DNA of 5,442 bases, from positions 1-5,442 of the forward strand of contig PMOU01000468.1 of assembly GCA_003161205.1 (NCBI GenBank), in the 5' to 3' direction. Both the position numbers and the translations under genes were made by a program. Shown here one piece after another: positions 1 through 5,442 of the stretch. This DNA is from Actinomycetota bacterium. Lineage in GTDB: Bacteria; Actinomycetota; Actinomycetes; Streptosporangiales; Streptosporangiaceae. Below the pieces are notes generated by a model. That model saw nothing but the letters and a program-made list of their open reading frames with translations, searched no databases and had not been told where the DNA came from. The stretch's first letter is position 1; each line of letters opens with the position of its first letter.

Positions 1-836
1 CGCCCCCGATCGCCCTCCCAGATAGCTCTGGCACCCCCGGCGAGCCACCACGATGGACCATTGGGGGTGTTGCAACCACCCCAATTGTCCATCGTGACAG
101 CGCGAGCGCTCCGCGGCCGCCCGCTGTTGGCGGCCAGGGCCCGGTCCGGGGCGATTACGGCTGGGGCGGGCGGGTGGCGGTGGTCGTGCTCGCGGCGTGC
201 TGCCTGGGGATCGCGGCGGTGACGCCGCTGGAGATCCGGGTGATCGCGGCCGGGCTGTCGCCGGACGTGCCGAGCGCGCTGACCATGGGCGCGCTGAAGT
301 CCCCGTGGGTGCTGCAGCCGGTGTTCGCCGGGTTCTCGATCCTGTCGCCGTCGTGGCTGTGTCTCGAGCTGCCGGTGATGCTGCTCCTGGTCGGGCTGTT
401 CGCCTGGGCCGCATCAGGCCGGCGGCTGCTGCGGGTGCGGCGGGTCCCAGCCTGGCGCTCGGCCACGATCGGCGTCGACGGCGCCGATTCCTACACCGCC
501 TTCGGCTACGCCAACCCGACCCGCCGGGTGCTCGCGGGCGTCCTGCACACCCGCACCGAGATACGCCAGATCATGCTGGACGAGGACGACCGCGACGACG
601 GCTCCGGCGCCCCGGATGTGGCTGACGGGGACTTGCCGGAACTGGCCGCGCATCTCAGCTACGCCTCCGATGTCGTCGAGGTGGTCGAGACCTTCCTGTA
701 CCGTCCGCAGCTCCGGTTCTTTATGAAGGTCGTGGCGATCGCCAAGCGGCTCCAGTCCGGGCGCCTCGACGCGTACCTGCTGTACATGCTCATCGCGCTG
801 ATCGCTGTCATCGCCGTCGTGGTTGCCCTGGCCTGA
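1..836 (+). CDS. C-terminal part of a proton-translocating membrane subunit, hydrogenase-4 subunit B (HyfB/HycC) / NuoL-like; 5' end outside window
   Basis: The frame (first full codon at 3) stays open from the window edge to the TGA at 834-836, so this is the tail of a longer gene. A GTG at 174 could start a 220-residue protein, but it would begin inside a membrane segment and lack the antiporter-like core, so I treat it as internal. Visible: a Pro/Gly/Ser-rich stretch (3-173), a hydrophobic segment (174-236), a second (about 354-413), the sequence VPAWRS followed by YTAFGYANPTRRVL (about 447-533), an acidic stretch (about 576-635), an amphipathic region with FLYRPQLRFF, and a final segment LDAYLLYMLIALI ending at the stop. 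A Trp motif, then a YTA...F..P.RR motif, then a last helix of the Y..Y..ALI type is how HyfB/HycC proteins end. Such subunits form the proton-pumping membrane arm of complex-I-related hydrogenases and oxidoreductases. The exact complex cannot be told from the tail. Family call fairly sure; subunit name less so. Confidence 0.78.
   Translation, partial: PPIALPDSSGTPGEPPRWTIGGVATTPIVHRDSASAPRPPAVGGQGPVRGDYGWGGRVAVVVLAACCLGIAAVTPLEIRVIAAGLSPDVPSALTMGALKSPWVLQPVFAGFSILSPSWLCLELPVMLLLVGLFAWAASGRRLLRVRRVPAWRSATIGVDGADSYTAFGYANPTRRVLAGVLHTRTEIRQIMLDEDDRDDGSGAPDVADGDLPELAAHLSYASDVVEVVETFLYRPQLRFFMKVVAIAKRLQSGRLDAYLLYMLIALIAVIAVVVALA
49..96. repeat. Near-perfect inverted repeat (about 20-bp arms, 7-nt loop)
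   Basis: Left arm 49-69 and right arm 77-96 are reverse complements except for one mismatch (C59 against A84) and one extra G in the left run of Gs. The loop is about TTGCAAC at 70-76 and is itself partly palindromic. The segment is clearly poorer in G+C (27 of 48) than its surroundings, has no T tract after it, and lies in the open frame of the membrane-protein gene. Its 48-bp length is a multiple of three. It could be a small palindromic element inserted in frame, or an intergenic repeat if the true coding region starts later. Confidence 0.7.
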
Positions 837-934
837 GCGGCCGGTGCGGTAAAATCGTGACAGGTGATGAAGCTCGCCTCTAACCGCCGCCGTGGCTGAT
901 AGCTTCTGCCGCACTCCGTGCTGGTGAGGCTGAT
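837..934 (+). promoter_or_regulatory. 98-bp spacer ahead of the MutS-like pair; weak -10-like box only
   Basis: TAAAAT at 850-855 is one base off the sigma-70-type -10 consensus and stands out in this GC-rich stretch. The only -35-like sequence, TTGCCC at 823-828, lies 21 bp upstream, which is wider than the usual 16-18. No convincing terminator follows the upstream gene. Short complementary blocks GAAGCT (869-874) and AGCTTC (901-906) could form a weak stem in the leader. A promoter for the MutS-like pair is plausible here but not demonstrated. Confidence 0.3.
923..929 (+). promoter_or_regulatory. Shine-Dalgarno for the first MutS-like gene
   Basis: GGTGAGG lies 5 nt before the GTG at 935 and supports that start over the next in-frame ATG at 1010. 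Confidence 0.6.
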
Positions 935-2473
935 GTGAATTCCTCAGGATCGTTCGGCAGCATCCTGTTCGACCGTCCTTCCGATGGGAGCCAGCGCGAG
1001 GACCCGTCGATGTTCCGCGACCTGAACCTCGATCAGGTCTTTGCCGCGGTGGCGGCCGGACGCGATGAGTACGACCTCATGCCCTTCTTCAGCGCTCCGC
1101 TCCGTGACGTCCGGGCGGTGGAATACCGCCACCAGGTCCAGCGAGACCTGGCCGACGAAGCACTATCCGGGGCGGTCGCGGAGTTCGCCCGCGGCATGCG
1201 CGGCATGCGGCAGAACCTGGCCCTGTCCGCCAAGCTTCCGGCCGGCCACCAGAAGGAACACTGGTTCCTGACCGCGGCCGGCGTCTACTGCCAGGCCGTC
1301 GCTGGCCTGGCTGACGCCCTCACCGCGATCGATCCCGGCTCACGCGGCTTCACCGGGTTCCGGCACTACCTCGCGGAGTACACCCAGTCCGAGTCGTTCA
1401 CCGGCCTCACCGCTGACATCGCCCGGGTGACGAGCGCTCTGGCCACCGTGCGCTACTGCGTCAACATCAAGGGCAACCGGGTCCGGGTCACCAGGTACGA
1501 AGGTGAGGCCGACTACGCCGCGGAGGTGCAGCGCACCTTCGCGAAGTTCGCCAGGCGCGCGGTCAAGGACTACCGCGTCGGGTTCCGGGGCGGGCCGGAG
1601 CTGAATCACGTGGAAGCCCGCATCCTGGACCTGGTGGCCCGGCTGTACCCCAGCGTGTTCGGGGCGCTGGATGACTTCTGTGCCCGTCATGCCGGCTACC
1701 TCGACGAGACGATCCGGGTGTTCGACCGGGAGGTCCAGTTCTATGCGGCTTACCGGGACTTCACCGCCCCCATGACCAAGGCGGGACTGGAGTTCTGCTA
1801 CCCCGCGGTGTCGGCCGGCACCCAGGAGATCAGTGCGCGGGGCGCCTTCGACCTCGCGCTGGCCGCCAAGCTGATGCCCAGGGTCGCCGGGGTCGTGCCT
1901 AACGACTTCTACCTCACCGGTTCCGAGCGCATCTTCGTGGTGACCGGACCCAATCACGGTGGCAAGACGACGTTCGCGCGGATGTTCGGCCAGCTGCACT
2001 ACCTCGCCAGCCTCGGCTACCCGGTCCCGGCTCGCGAGGCGGCCCTGTTCGTGCCCGACCGGGTCTTCACCCATTTCGAGCGGGAAGAGGACCTGGCCAC
2101 GCTGCGCGGCAAGTTCGAAGACGAGCTGCTCAGGATCAAAGGCGTGCTGGACCAGGCGACTAGGGACAGCATCCTCGTCATGAACGAGAGCTTCGCCTCC
2201 ACCACGCTGCGGGACGCCCTGTTCGTGGGGGAGCGGGTCCTTGACCGGATGACCGCCCTGGGACTGCTCGGCGTGTACGTCACCTTCGTCGATGAGCTGG
2301 CGTCGATAAACCAGGCCTGCGTCAGCATGGTGGGGACAGTGGTCCCGGACGACCCGGCCGAGCGCACGTACCAGATCGTCAGGAAGCCCGCCGACGGTCT
2401 CGCCTACGCGGCGGCGATCGCCGGCAAGTACCGCCTCACCTACCGGCAGCTGAAGGAACGGCTGGCATCATGA
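935..2473 (+). CDS. MutS-related ATPase, first of a tandem pair, without mismatch-recognition domain
   Basis: 512 residues from a GTG with a good ribosome site. The start also fits because the N-terminus (SILFDRP, residues 9-15) lines up with the start of the downstream paralogue (FLMYPDR). Residues 1 to about 325 are helical and correspond loosely to the MutS lever/clamp region. The rest is a MutS-type (ABC-superfamily) ATPase: Walker A TGPNHGGKTT (337-346), GYPVPA (361-366, like the GxxVPA of MutS), FTHFEREED (378-386) and Walker B LVMNESFAST (414-423). The Walker B Asp is Asn (N417) with the catalytic Glu (E418) kept. At the switch position the paralogue has VVVTHLYDLA while this protein has VYVTFVDELA, so the usual His is Phe451. 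The C-terminus (KYRLTYRQLKERL) is a MutS-like family tail. True MutS is roughly 850 residues; domain I with its mismatch-contacting Phe-x-Glu is absent, so ordinary mismatch repair is unlikely. Probably a DNA- or nucleotide-dependent ATPase partner of the next gene; substrate unknown. Confidence 0.88.
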   Translation: MNSSGSFGSILFDRPSDGSQREDPSMFRDLNLDQVFAAVAAGRDEYDLMPFFSAPLRDVRAVEYRHQVQRDLADEALSGAVAEFARGMRGMRQNLALSAKLPAGHQKEHWFLTAAGVYCQAVAGLADALTAIDPGSRGFTGFRHYLAEYTQSESFTGLTADIARVTSALATVRYCVNIKGNRVRVTRYEGEADYAAEVQRTFAKFARRAVKDYRVGFRGGPELNHVEARILDLVARLYPSVFGALDDFCARHAGYLDETIRVFDREVQFYAAYRDFTAPMTKAGLEFCYPAVSAGTQEISARGAFDLALAAKLMPRVAGVVPNDFYLTGSERIFVVTGPNHGGKTTFARMFGQLHYLASLGYPVPAREAALFVPDRVFTHFEREEDLATLRGKFEDELLRIKGVLDQATRDSILVMNESFASTTLRDALFVGERVLDRMTALGLLGVYVTFVDELASINQACVSMVGTVVPDDPAERTYQIVRKPADGLAYAAAIAGKYRLTYRQLKERLAS

Positions 2474-4101
2474 AGGCCTTCTTGATGTACCCGGACCGGG
2501 ACTTCGACCTCGAGCGCGCCCTGCCGCCGAATGAGGCTGACCTGAGCAGCGATCTAGAGCTGAACGTGCTGCTGCGGGCGATGGCCGGCGATGACAAGTT
2601 CTTGTTCACGGTGGCCAGGCACGGCCTTCATTCGTGCCTGGCCAGCCCGGTGGAGATCGTGTACCGGCAGCAGGTGCTGGCCGACTGCATCGACCAGCCC
2701 GGCGTGGTCCGGGAACTCTACGACGTCGCGGTGGCGGCGATCACCGGGGAGAGGCACCTGTTCGGCTGGACACTGCGGGATTCGCCGGAATCCATCCTGT
2801 ACCGTGCCCGGCAGCTGCTCCAGCTGTATGTGGATATGTTCCGGCGGCTGCGGGACATCGCCGATGCTCACGCCGCCGGTTTCCGCTCCGAGGGCTTCAC
2901 GCGTTTCTTCGCCATGCTCACCGCGGAGCTAACTGATGAGTATCTCGCCGAGATAGCGGCTCAGCTCGGCGAGCTGGCGTTCCGGCGCGGCACGCTGATC
3001 AGCGCCGGGCTCGGGCCAGGCAGCAAGGGTGCGGGCTACGTGCTGCGGCGGCATCCGGACCAAGGCTGGCGGGATCGCGTACCCGGCCTGAACAAGTCCG
3101 GATACACCTTCTTCGTCCCCGAACGGGACGAGGCCGGGATGAGGGCGCTGTCGGACCTGACCAGCCGCGGGCTCAACAGCACGGCGAATGCGCTGGGCCA
3201 GTCCGGAGACCATGTCCGGTCCTTCTTCGACATGCTCCGCGCCGAGCTCGGCTTTTACCTCGGCAGCCTGAACCTCCGGGACCAGCTGACGGCCAAGGGC
3301 GCCCCGGTCTGCTTCCCCAGCCCAGCCGGCCCGGACCCGGCCAGCACCGGGGGTGCCCGCCTGTCGGCCCGCGGCCTGTACGACGCATCGCTGGCGCTAA
3401 GCCTCGGCGCTGCCAGGGCGGCCGGCGATCCCAGGGCCCTCGGCGATGCCAGGGCGGCCGGTGCCGCCAGGGCGGTCGGAAATGACGTGGACGCGGACGG
3501 CAAGCAGCTGATCATGATCACCGGCGCGAACCAGGGCGGCAAGTCGACGTTCTTGCGCAGTGTCGGCCTCGCGTGCCTGATGATGCAGGCCGGGCTGTTC
3601 GTGGCGGCGGAGTCGTTTGCCGCCAGCGTCAGCACCGGGGTCTTCACGCACTTCAAGCGCGAGGAAGACGCCACGATGGAGATGGGCAAACTGGATGAGG
3701 AACTGGACCGGATGAGCGTCATCGCCGGCCAGCTAACCCCCGGCTGCCTCCTGCTGTGCAATGAATCCTTCGCGTCCACCAACGAACGCGAAGGCTCCGA
3801 GATCGCCCGTCAGGTCATCCGCGCGCTGATCGAGGCCGGCATCCGGATCGTCGTCGTCACCCATCTGTACGACCTGGCGGAACGGTACTACGCGCAGCAT
3901 GACCCGGCGATCCTCTTCCTGCGCGCGGAGCGGCAGCCCGACGGCCATCGCACCTTCCGCCTGCCCGCGGGCGAACCCCTGCCGACCAGTTACGGCCAGG
4001 ATCTGTACCAGCACGTGTTCGGCGCTGCGGACCAGACCCGTCAGCAGCCGCCAGACCTTGTGGTTAGCAGCAGCAAGGTTCACAATGACGACTGGCGATG
4101 A
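2470..4101 (+). CDS. MutS-related ATPase, second of a tandem pair, with internal hexapeptide repeats
   Basis: 543 residues. The ATG at 2470 overlaps the previous stop as ATGA, implying translational coupling; AAGGA at 2453-2457 is a possible though distant ribosome site. The N-terminal half (DLELNVLLRAMAGDD, then IVYRQQVLADC) is helical and paralogous to the upstream protein. Residues 313-336 are four GxxRAx repeats (DNA 3406-3477). The ATPase core has LIMITGANQGGKST (Walker A, 351-360), FTHFKREEDA (392-401), EMGKLDEELDRM (404-415), Walker B LLLCNESFAST (427-437; Asn431 replaces the usual Asp, Glu432 kept) and an intact switch VVVTHLYDLA (His465). The tail RTFRLPAGEPLPTSYGQDLY is consistent with the family. 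No mismatch-recognition domain, no Smr nuclease domain (so not MutS2) and no signal peptide. Because this partner keeps the switch His while the first lacks it, a heterodimer with two unequal ATP sites is the natural inference. The cellular role is unknown. Confidence 0.9.
   Translation: MKAFLMYPDRDFDLERALPPNEADLSSDLELNVLLRAMAGDDKFLFTVARHGLHSCLASPVEIVYRQQVLADCIDQPGVVRELYDVAVAAITGERHLFGWTLRDSPESILYRARQLLQLYVDMFRRLRDIADAHAAGFRSEGFTRFFAMLTAELTDEYLAEIAAQLGELAFRRGTLISAGLGPGSKGAGYVLRRHPDQGWRDRVPGLNKSGYTFFVPERDEAGMRALSDLTSRGLNSTANALGQSGDHVRSFFDMLRAELGFYLGSLNLRDQLTAKGAPVCFPSPAGPDPASTGGARLSARGLYDASLALSLGAARAAGDPRALGDARAAGAARAVGNDVDADGKQLIMITGANQGGKSTFLRSVGLACLMMQAGLFVAAESFAASVSTGVFTHFKREEDATMEMGKLDEELDRMSVIAGQLTPGCLLLCNESFASTNEREGSEIARQVIRALIEAGIRIVVVTHLYDLAERYYAQHDPAILFLRAERQPDGHRTFRLPAGEPLPTSYGQDLYQHVFGAADQTRQQPPDLVVSSSKVHNDDWR
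3406..3477 (+). repeat. Four tandem 18-bp repeats coding (GxxRAx)4
   Basis: Units 3406-3423, 3424-3441, 3442-3459 and 3460-3477 share a core GGCGATGCCAGGGCGGCC with a few substitutions each. They encode GAARAA, GDPRAL, GDARAA and GAARAV in the frame of the second MutS-like gene. The repeats sit between the helical region and the strand leading to Walker A, where the upstream paralogue is about 15 residues shorter. They look like a recent in-frame expansion forming a flexible, Ala/Arg-rich linker. Confidence 0.9.
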
Positions 4102-4117
4102 GGCTCGCCACAGTGCT

Positions 4118-4140
4118 GGCCCGGGACCCAGTCCCGGGCC
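4118..4140 (+). terminator. GC-rich hairpin after the MutS-like pair, possible terminator without U tract
   Basis: A perfect 10-bp stem (4118-4127 with 4131-4140) closes a CCA loop, starting 17 nt after the stop of the second MutS-like gene. There is no T run after it, so it is a U-less hairpin of the sort often proposed as a terminator or mRNA stabiliser in high-GC actinomycetes. A second fold, 4133-4139 with 4144-4150, would compete with it. The rest of 4102-4218 shows no clear promoter. Confidence 0.5.
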
Positions 4141-4202
4141 CGAGCCCGGGAACCGCGGGTCGGCTGTCCCGCTGATGGCCTCTGTCCCTGTCTAGCCGCG
4201 GC

Positions 4203-4210
4203 AGGAGGGG
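4203..4210 (+). promoter_or_regulatory. Strong Shine-Dalgarno ahead of the leader ORF
   Basis: AGGAGGGG, with an 8-nt spacer to the ATG at 4219. It is the best ribosome site in the window. It is 46 nt from the uspA-family ATG at 4257 and 28 nt from the in-frame TTG at 4239, too far to serve either directly. Confidence 0.65.
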
Positions 4211-4218
4211 AAGCTGGC

Positions 4219-4260
4219 ATGGTCGCCGTTACTCGCCTTTGGATTCGGGCGCCGCGATGA
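4219..4260 (+). CDS. Possible 13-residue leader ORF, stop overlapping the stress-protein start
   Basis: ATG at 4219 to TGA at 4258-4260 encodes MVAVTRLWIRAPR. The ATG follows a consensus Shine-Dalgarno at good spacing, and the TGA overlaps the ATG of the stress-protein gene at 4257 (ATGA), the classic arrangement for translational coupling. Codons are unlike the neighbours: GTT, ACT, CTT and ATT give low GC at third positions. This fits a peptide whose sequence matters little or a deliberately slow leader, but it also weakens the case for selection on the peptide. No homology recognised. Confidence 0.5.
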   Translation: MVAVTRLWIRAPR

Positions 4261-4703
4261 GGGCTGGACGGTTCCACCGGGTCCTGGTCGGCTGGGATAG
4301 CTCGGCGGGCGCCGCGGCGGCGCTGGTTGCCGCGGCGCAGATCGCTGACGGCGAAATAGGGCGCGTGGTCGCGCTTGCGGTCCTGCGCCCCGTACCGCGC
4401 GGGGAGAGCGAGGAAGACCGGGCCGCCGAGATGGCCAGCCATCGGCGCCAGGCCGAAGAGTCGTTCGGCCGGGCCAGGGACACGCTGCCGGGCGCCGGCC
4501 GGGCCCGGGTCACCCTGGAGTTCGCGGAGAGCTCCGACGCGGCCCGCGCGCTGTGCGAATACGCGGACGCGCACGTGTTCGAGTTGCTGGTTCTCGGCCG
4601 GCACGGGACCGGGGGCGTGATGCACCCGCGGCTAGGTCGCGTCGCGGAGACAGTGGCGAAGAAGAGCAGCGTTCCCCTCCTGCTGCTCGGCGGCCAGGAC
4701 TAA
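4257..4703 (+). CDS. Universal stress protein (UspA family), single domain
   Basis: 148 residues from the ATG at 4257; a TTG at 4239 would add six residues but has no ribosome site, while 4257 is coupled to the leader ORF. The protein opens with the family strand HRVLVGWDSS (7-16; Asp14 at the nucleotide-contacting position), then a long helix AAAALVAAAQIA, and ends with LLVLGRHGTGG...GRVAETV...VPLLLL. The C-terminal loop fits the ATP-binding pattern G-x2-G-x9-G (Gly114, Gly117, Gly127), except that the usual Ser/Thr after the last Gly is Arg128. USPs are small cytoplasmic dimers with a Rossmann-like fold, many ATP-binding, induced by starvation, hypoxia or other stress. The following GTPase starts 16 bp after the TAA, so the two are probably co-transcribed. 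Family call is firm; whether this protein binds ATP is uncertain because of Arg128. Confidence 0.9.
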   Translation: MRAGRFHRVLVGWDSSAGAAAALVAAAQIADGEIGRVVALAVLRPVPRGESEEDRAAEMASHRRQAEESFGRARDTLPGAGRARVTLEFAESSDAARALCEYADAHVFELLVLGRHGTGGVMHPRLGRVAETVAKKSSVPLLLLGGQD

Positions 4704-4719
4704 CGCGAGAGCCGCACCA

Positions 4720-5442
4720 ATGCCGGACGGTGATGATCTTCTGGTTGACGCTCTGACTGAGCTGGCCGCACTAGGCACGGCGCGAGATCGTGAGCAGCTC
4801 GCCGCGTTGCTCGACCGGCTGGAGGCGGCGCGGCTGCGGGTCCTGGTGGCGGGCGAGGCCAAACGAGGCAAGAGCACGCTGATCAACGCGCTGCTGGGCC
4901 GTGACGTGCTGCCATCGGGGGTCACGCCGCTGACCGCGGTCGCCACCACCGTCCGGTACGGCGATGACCCGCGGGCCGAAGTTTTTTTCCTTGACGGTCA
5001 TGAGGAAAAGCAGCCGCTGACAGCGCTGACGGAGCTGGTCACCGAGCGGGGGAATCCCGGTAACCGCCGTGGCATCGCTGGCGTGACCGTGTATCTTCCC
5101 GCGCCTGTGCTGGCGGGCGGCGTCGAGCTGGTCGACACGCCCGGTACGGGTTCGGTATTCGAATGGGGCACCGAAACGGCCCACGAGGCGCTGCGGTCGA
5201 TGGACGCGGCGGTGTTCGTGCTGACCGCCGACCCGCCGATATCGGCCAGCGAGCGAGATCTGCTCGGCCTCGTGGCCGGGCTGTCGGTGGCGACGTTCGC
5301 GGTGCTGAACAAGGCCGATCACCTCGACGGGCCGGAGCTGGCCGAGGCCGTGGAATTCACCGGGCGGGTGCTCAGCGAGGCTGGCCACGCCGCGAAGGTG
5401 TACCCGATGTCGGCCCGCTCGGCCCTGTCGGCCCGCGCGGCC
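4720..5442 (+). CDS. Dynamin-like large GTPase, N-terminal GTPase domain; 3' end outside window
   Basis: 241 residues are visible from the ATG at 4720 to the window edge with no stop. A weak GAGA (4707-4710) is the only ribosome site, so translation may be coupled to the stress-protein gene. After a helical N-terminus (about 1-38) come VLVAGEAKRGKSTLINALLG (41-60, G1 P-loop), LPSGVTPLTAVAT (64-76, switch I/G2, likely Thr72), LVDTPGTGS (137-145, G3), a beta-strand/helix unit with FVLTADPPISASERDLL, LNKADHLDG (196-204, G4) and YPMSARS (228-234, G5). The LPSG.TPLTA sequence after the P-loop and the size of the domain point to bacterial dynamin-like proteins rather than Era/EngA-type GTPases. Such proteins usually continue into a long helical stalk and often a membrane-binding paddle, and act in membrane remodelling, cytokinesis or stress and phage tolerance. 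Actinomycetes often carry them in side-by-side pairs, so a second copy may follow. Confidence 0.88.
   Translation, partial: MPDGDDLLVDALTELAALGTARDREQLAALLDRLEAARLRVLVAGEAKRGKSTLINALLGRDVLPSGVTPLTAVATTVRYGDDPRAEVFFLDGHEEKQPLTALTELVTERGNPGNRRGIAGVTVYLPAPVLAGGVELVDTPGTGSVFEWGTETAHEALRSMDAAVFVLTADPPISASERDLLGLVAGLSVATFAVLNKADHLDGPELAEAVEFTGRVLSEAGHAAKVYPMSARSALSARAA

Noticed and set aside
174..836. Self-contained 220-residue membrane protein starting at GTG 174
   Set aside because: The frame is open to the window edge, the GTG falls inside a hydrophobic helix, and the sequence matches the C-terminal end of a much longer family.
865..879. Similar 13-mers GATGA(A/G)GCTCGCC at 867-879 and 4097-4109
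   Set aside because: Only two copies, no symmetry, and the second overlaps a stop codon; most likely chance.
867..899. 10-codon ORF (MKLASNRRRG, three Arg codons in a row) in the leader of the MutS pair, a possible attenuator peptide
   Set aside because: Its ribosome site is poor (AGG only 2 nt before the ATG), no terminator/anti-terminator structure follows, and Arg-rich short ORFs are common by chance at this G+C.
1340..2074. Long open frame on the - strand (244 codons), and similar ones opposite the other genes
   Set aside because: It lies opposite the first MutS-like gene, is rich in Gly/Arg/His/Glu without recognisable domains, and is the expected antisense shadow in high-GC DNA.
4239..4256. 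TTG start six codons upstream for the stress protein
   Set aside because: No ribosome site at proper spacing, and the family strand begins right after the ATG at 4257, which is coupled to the leader ORF.
1..5442. CRISPR array, tRNA/rRNA, transposase or integrase
   Set aside because: No regularly spaced direct repeats, no cloverleaf or rRNA-like sequence, and no recombinase motifs on either strand; the only tandem repeat is the coding 18-bp array at 3406-3477.

Overview
The window is GC-rich (about two thirds G+C or more by eye), with strong G/C preference at third codon positions, GTG as well as ATG starts, and tightly packed genes all on the + strand. This suggests a chromosomal segment of a high-GC actinomycete (Actinomycetota). 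The protein families fit that, but I cannot name a genus.

Layout, left to right. (1) Positions 1-836 hold the 3' end of a membrane-protein gene that begins before the window. Its last three membrane segments and C-terminal motifs match hydrogenase-4 subunit B / NuoL-like proton-translocating proteins. A near-perfect 20-bp inverted repeat (49-96) lies in its reading frame. (2) A 98-bp spacer carries one weak -10-like hexamer and the ribosome site of the next gene. (3) Positions 935-2473 and 2470-4101 are two paralogous MutS-type ATPases joined by an ATGA stop/start overlap. Both lack the mismatch-recognition part of true MutS, and both have Asn-Glu where the Walker B motif normally has Asp-Glu. 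The first also lacks the histidine of the switch (H-loop) motif. The second carries four 18-bp tandem repeats just before its ATPase core. (4) Positions 4102-4218 contain a strong GC-rich hairpin with a competing alternative fold, then a very good Shine-Dalgarno sequence. (5) That Shine-Dalgarno sits in front of a 13-codon ORF whose stop overlaps the ATG of a universal stress protein (UspA family) gene, a likely translational-coupling arrangement. (6) 16 bp further on, a dynamin-like large GTPase begins and runs off the end of the window with motifs G1-G5 all visible.

How they may work together: the two MutS-like proteins are almost certainly co-translated and probably act as a heterodimeric, asymmetric ATPase. 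The stress protein and the GTPase probably form a second transcription unit, since a hairpin separates them from the MutS pair. Whether the four genes form one functional module (stress or defence related) is only a hypothesis. No tRNA, rRNA, CRISPR array, transposase or integrase was seen.
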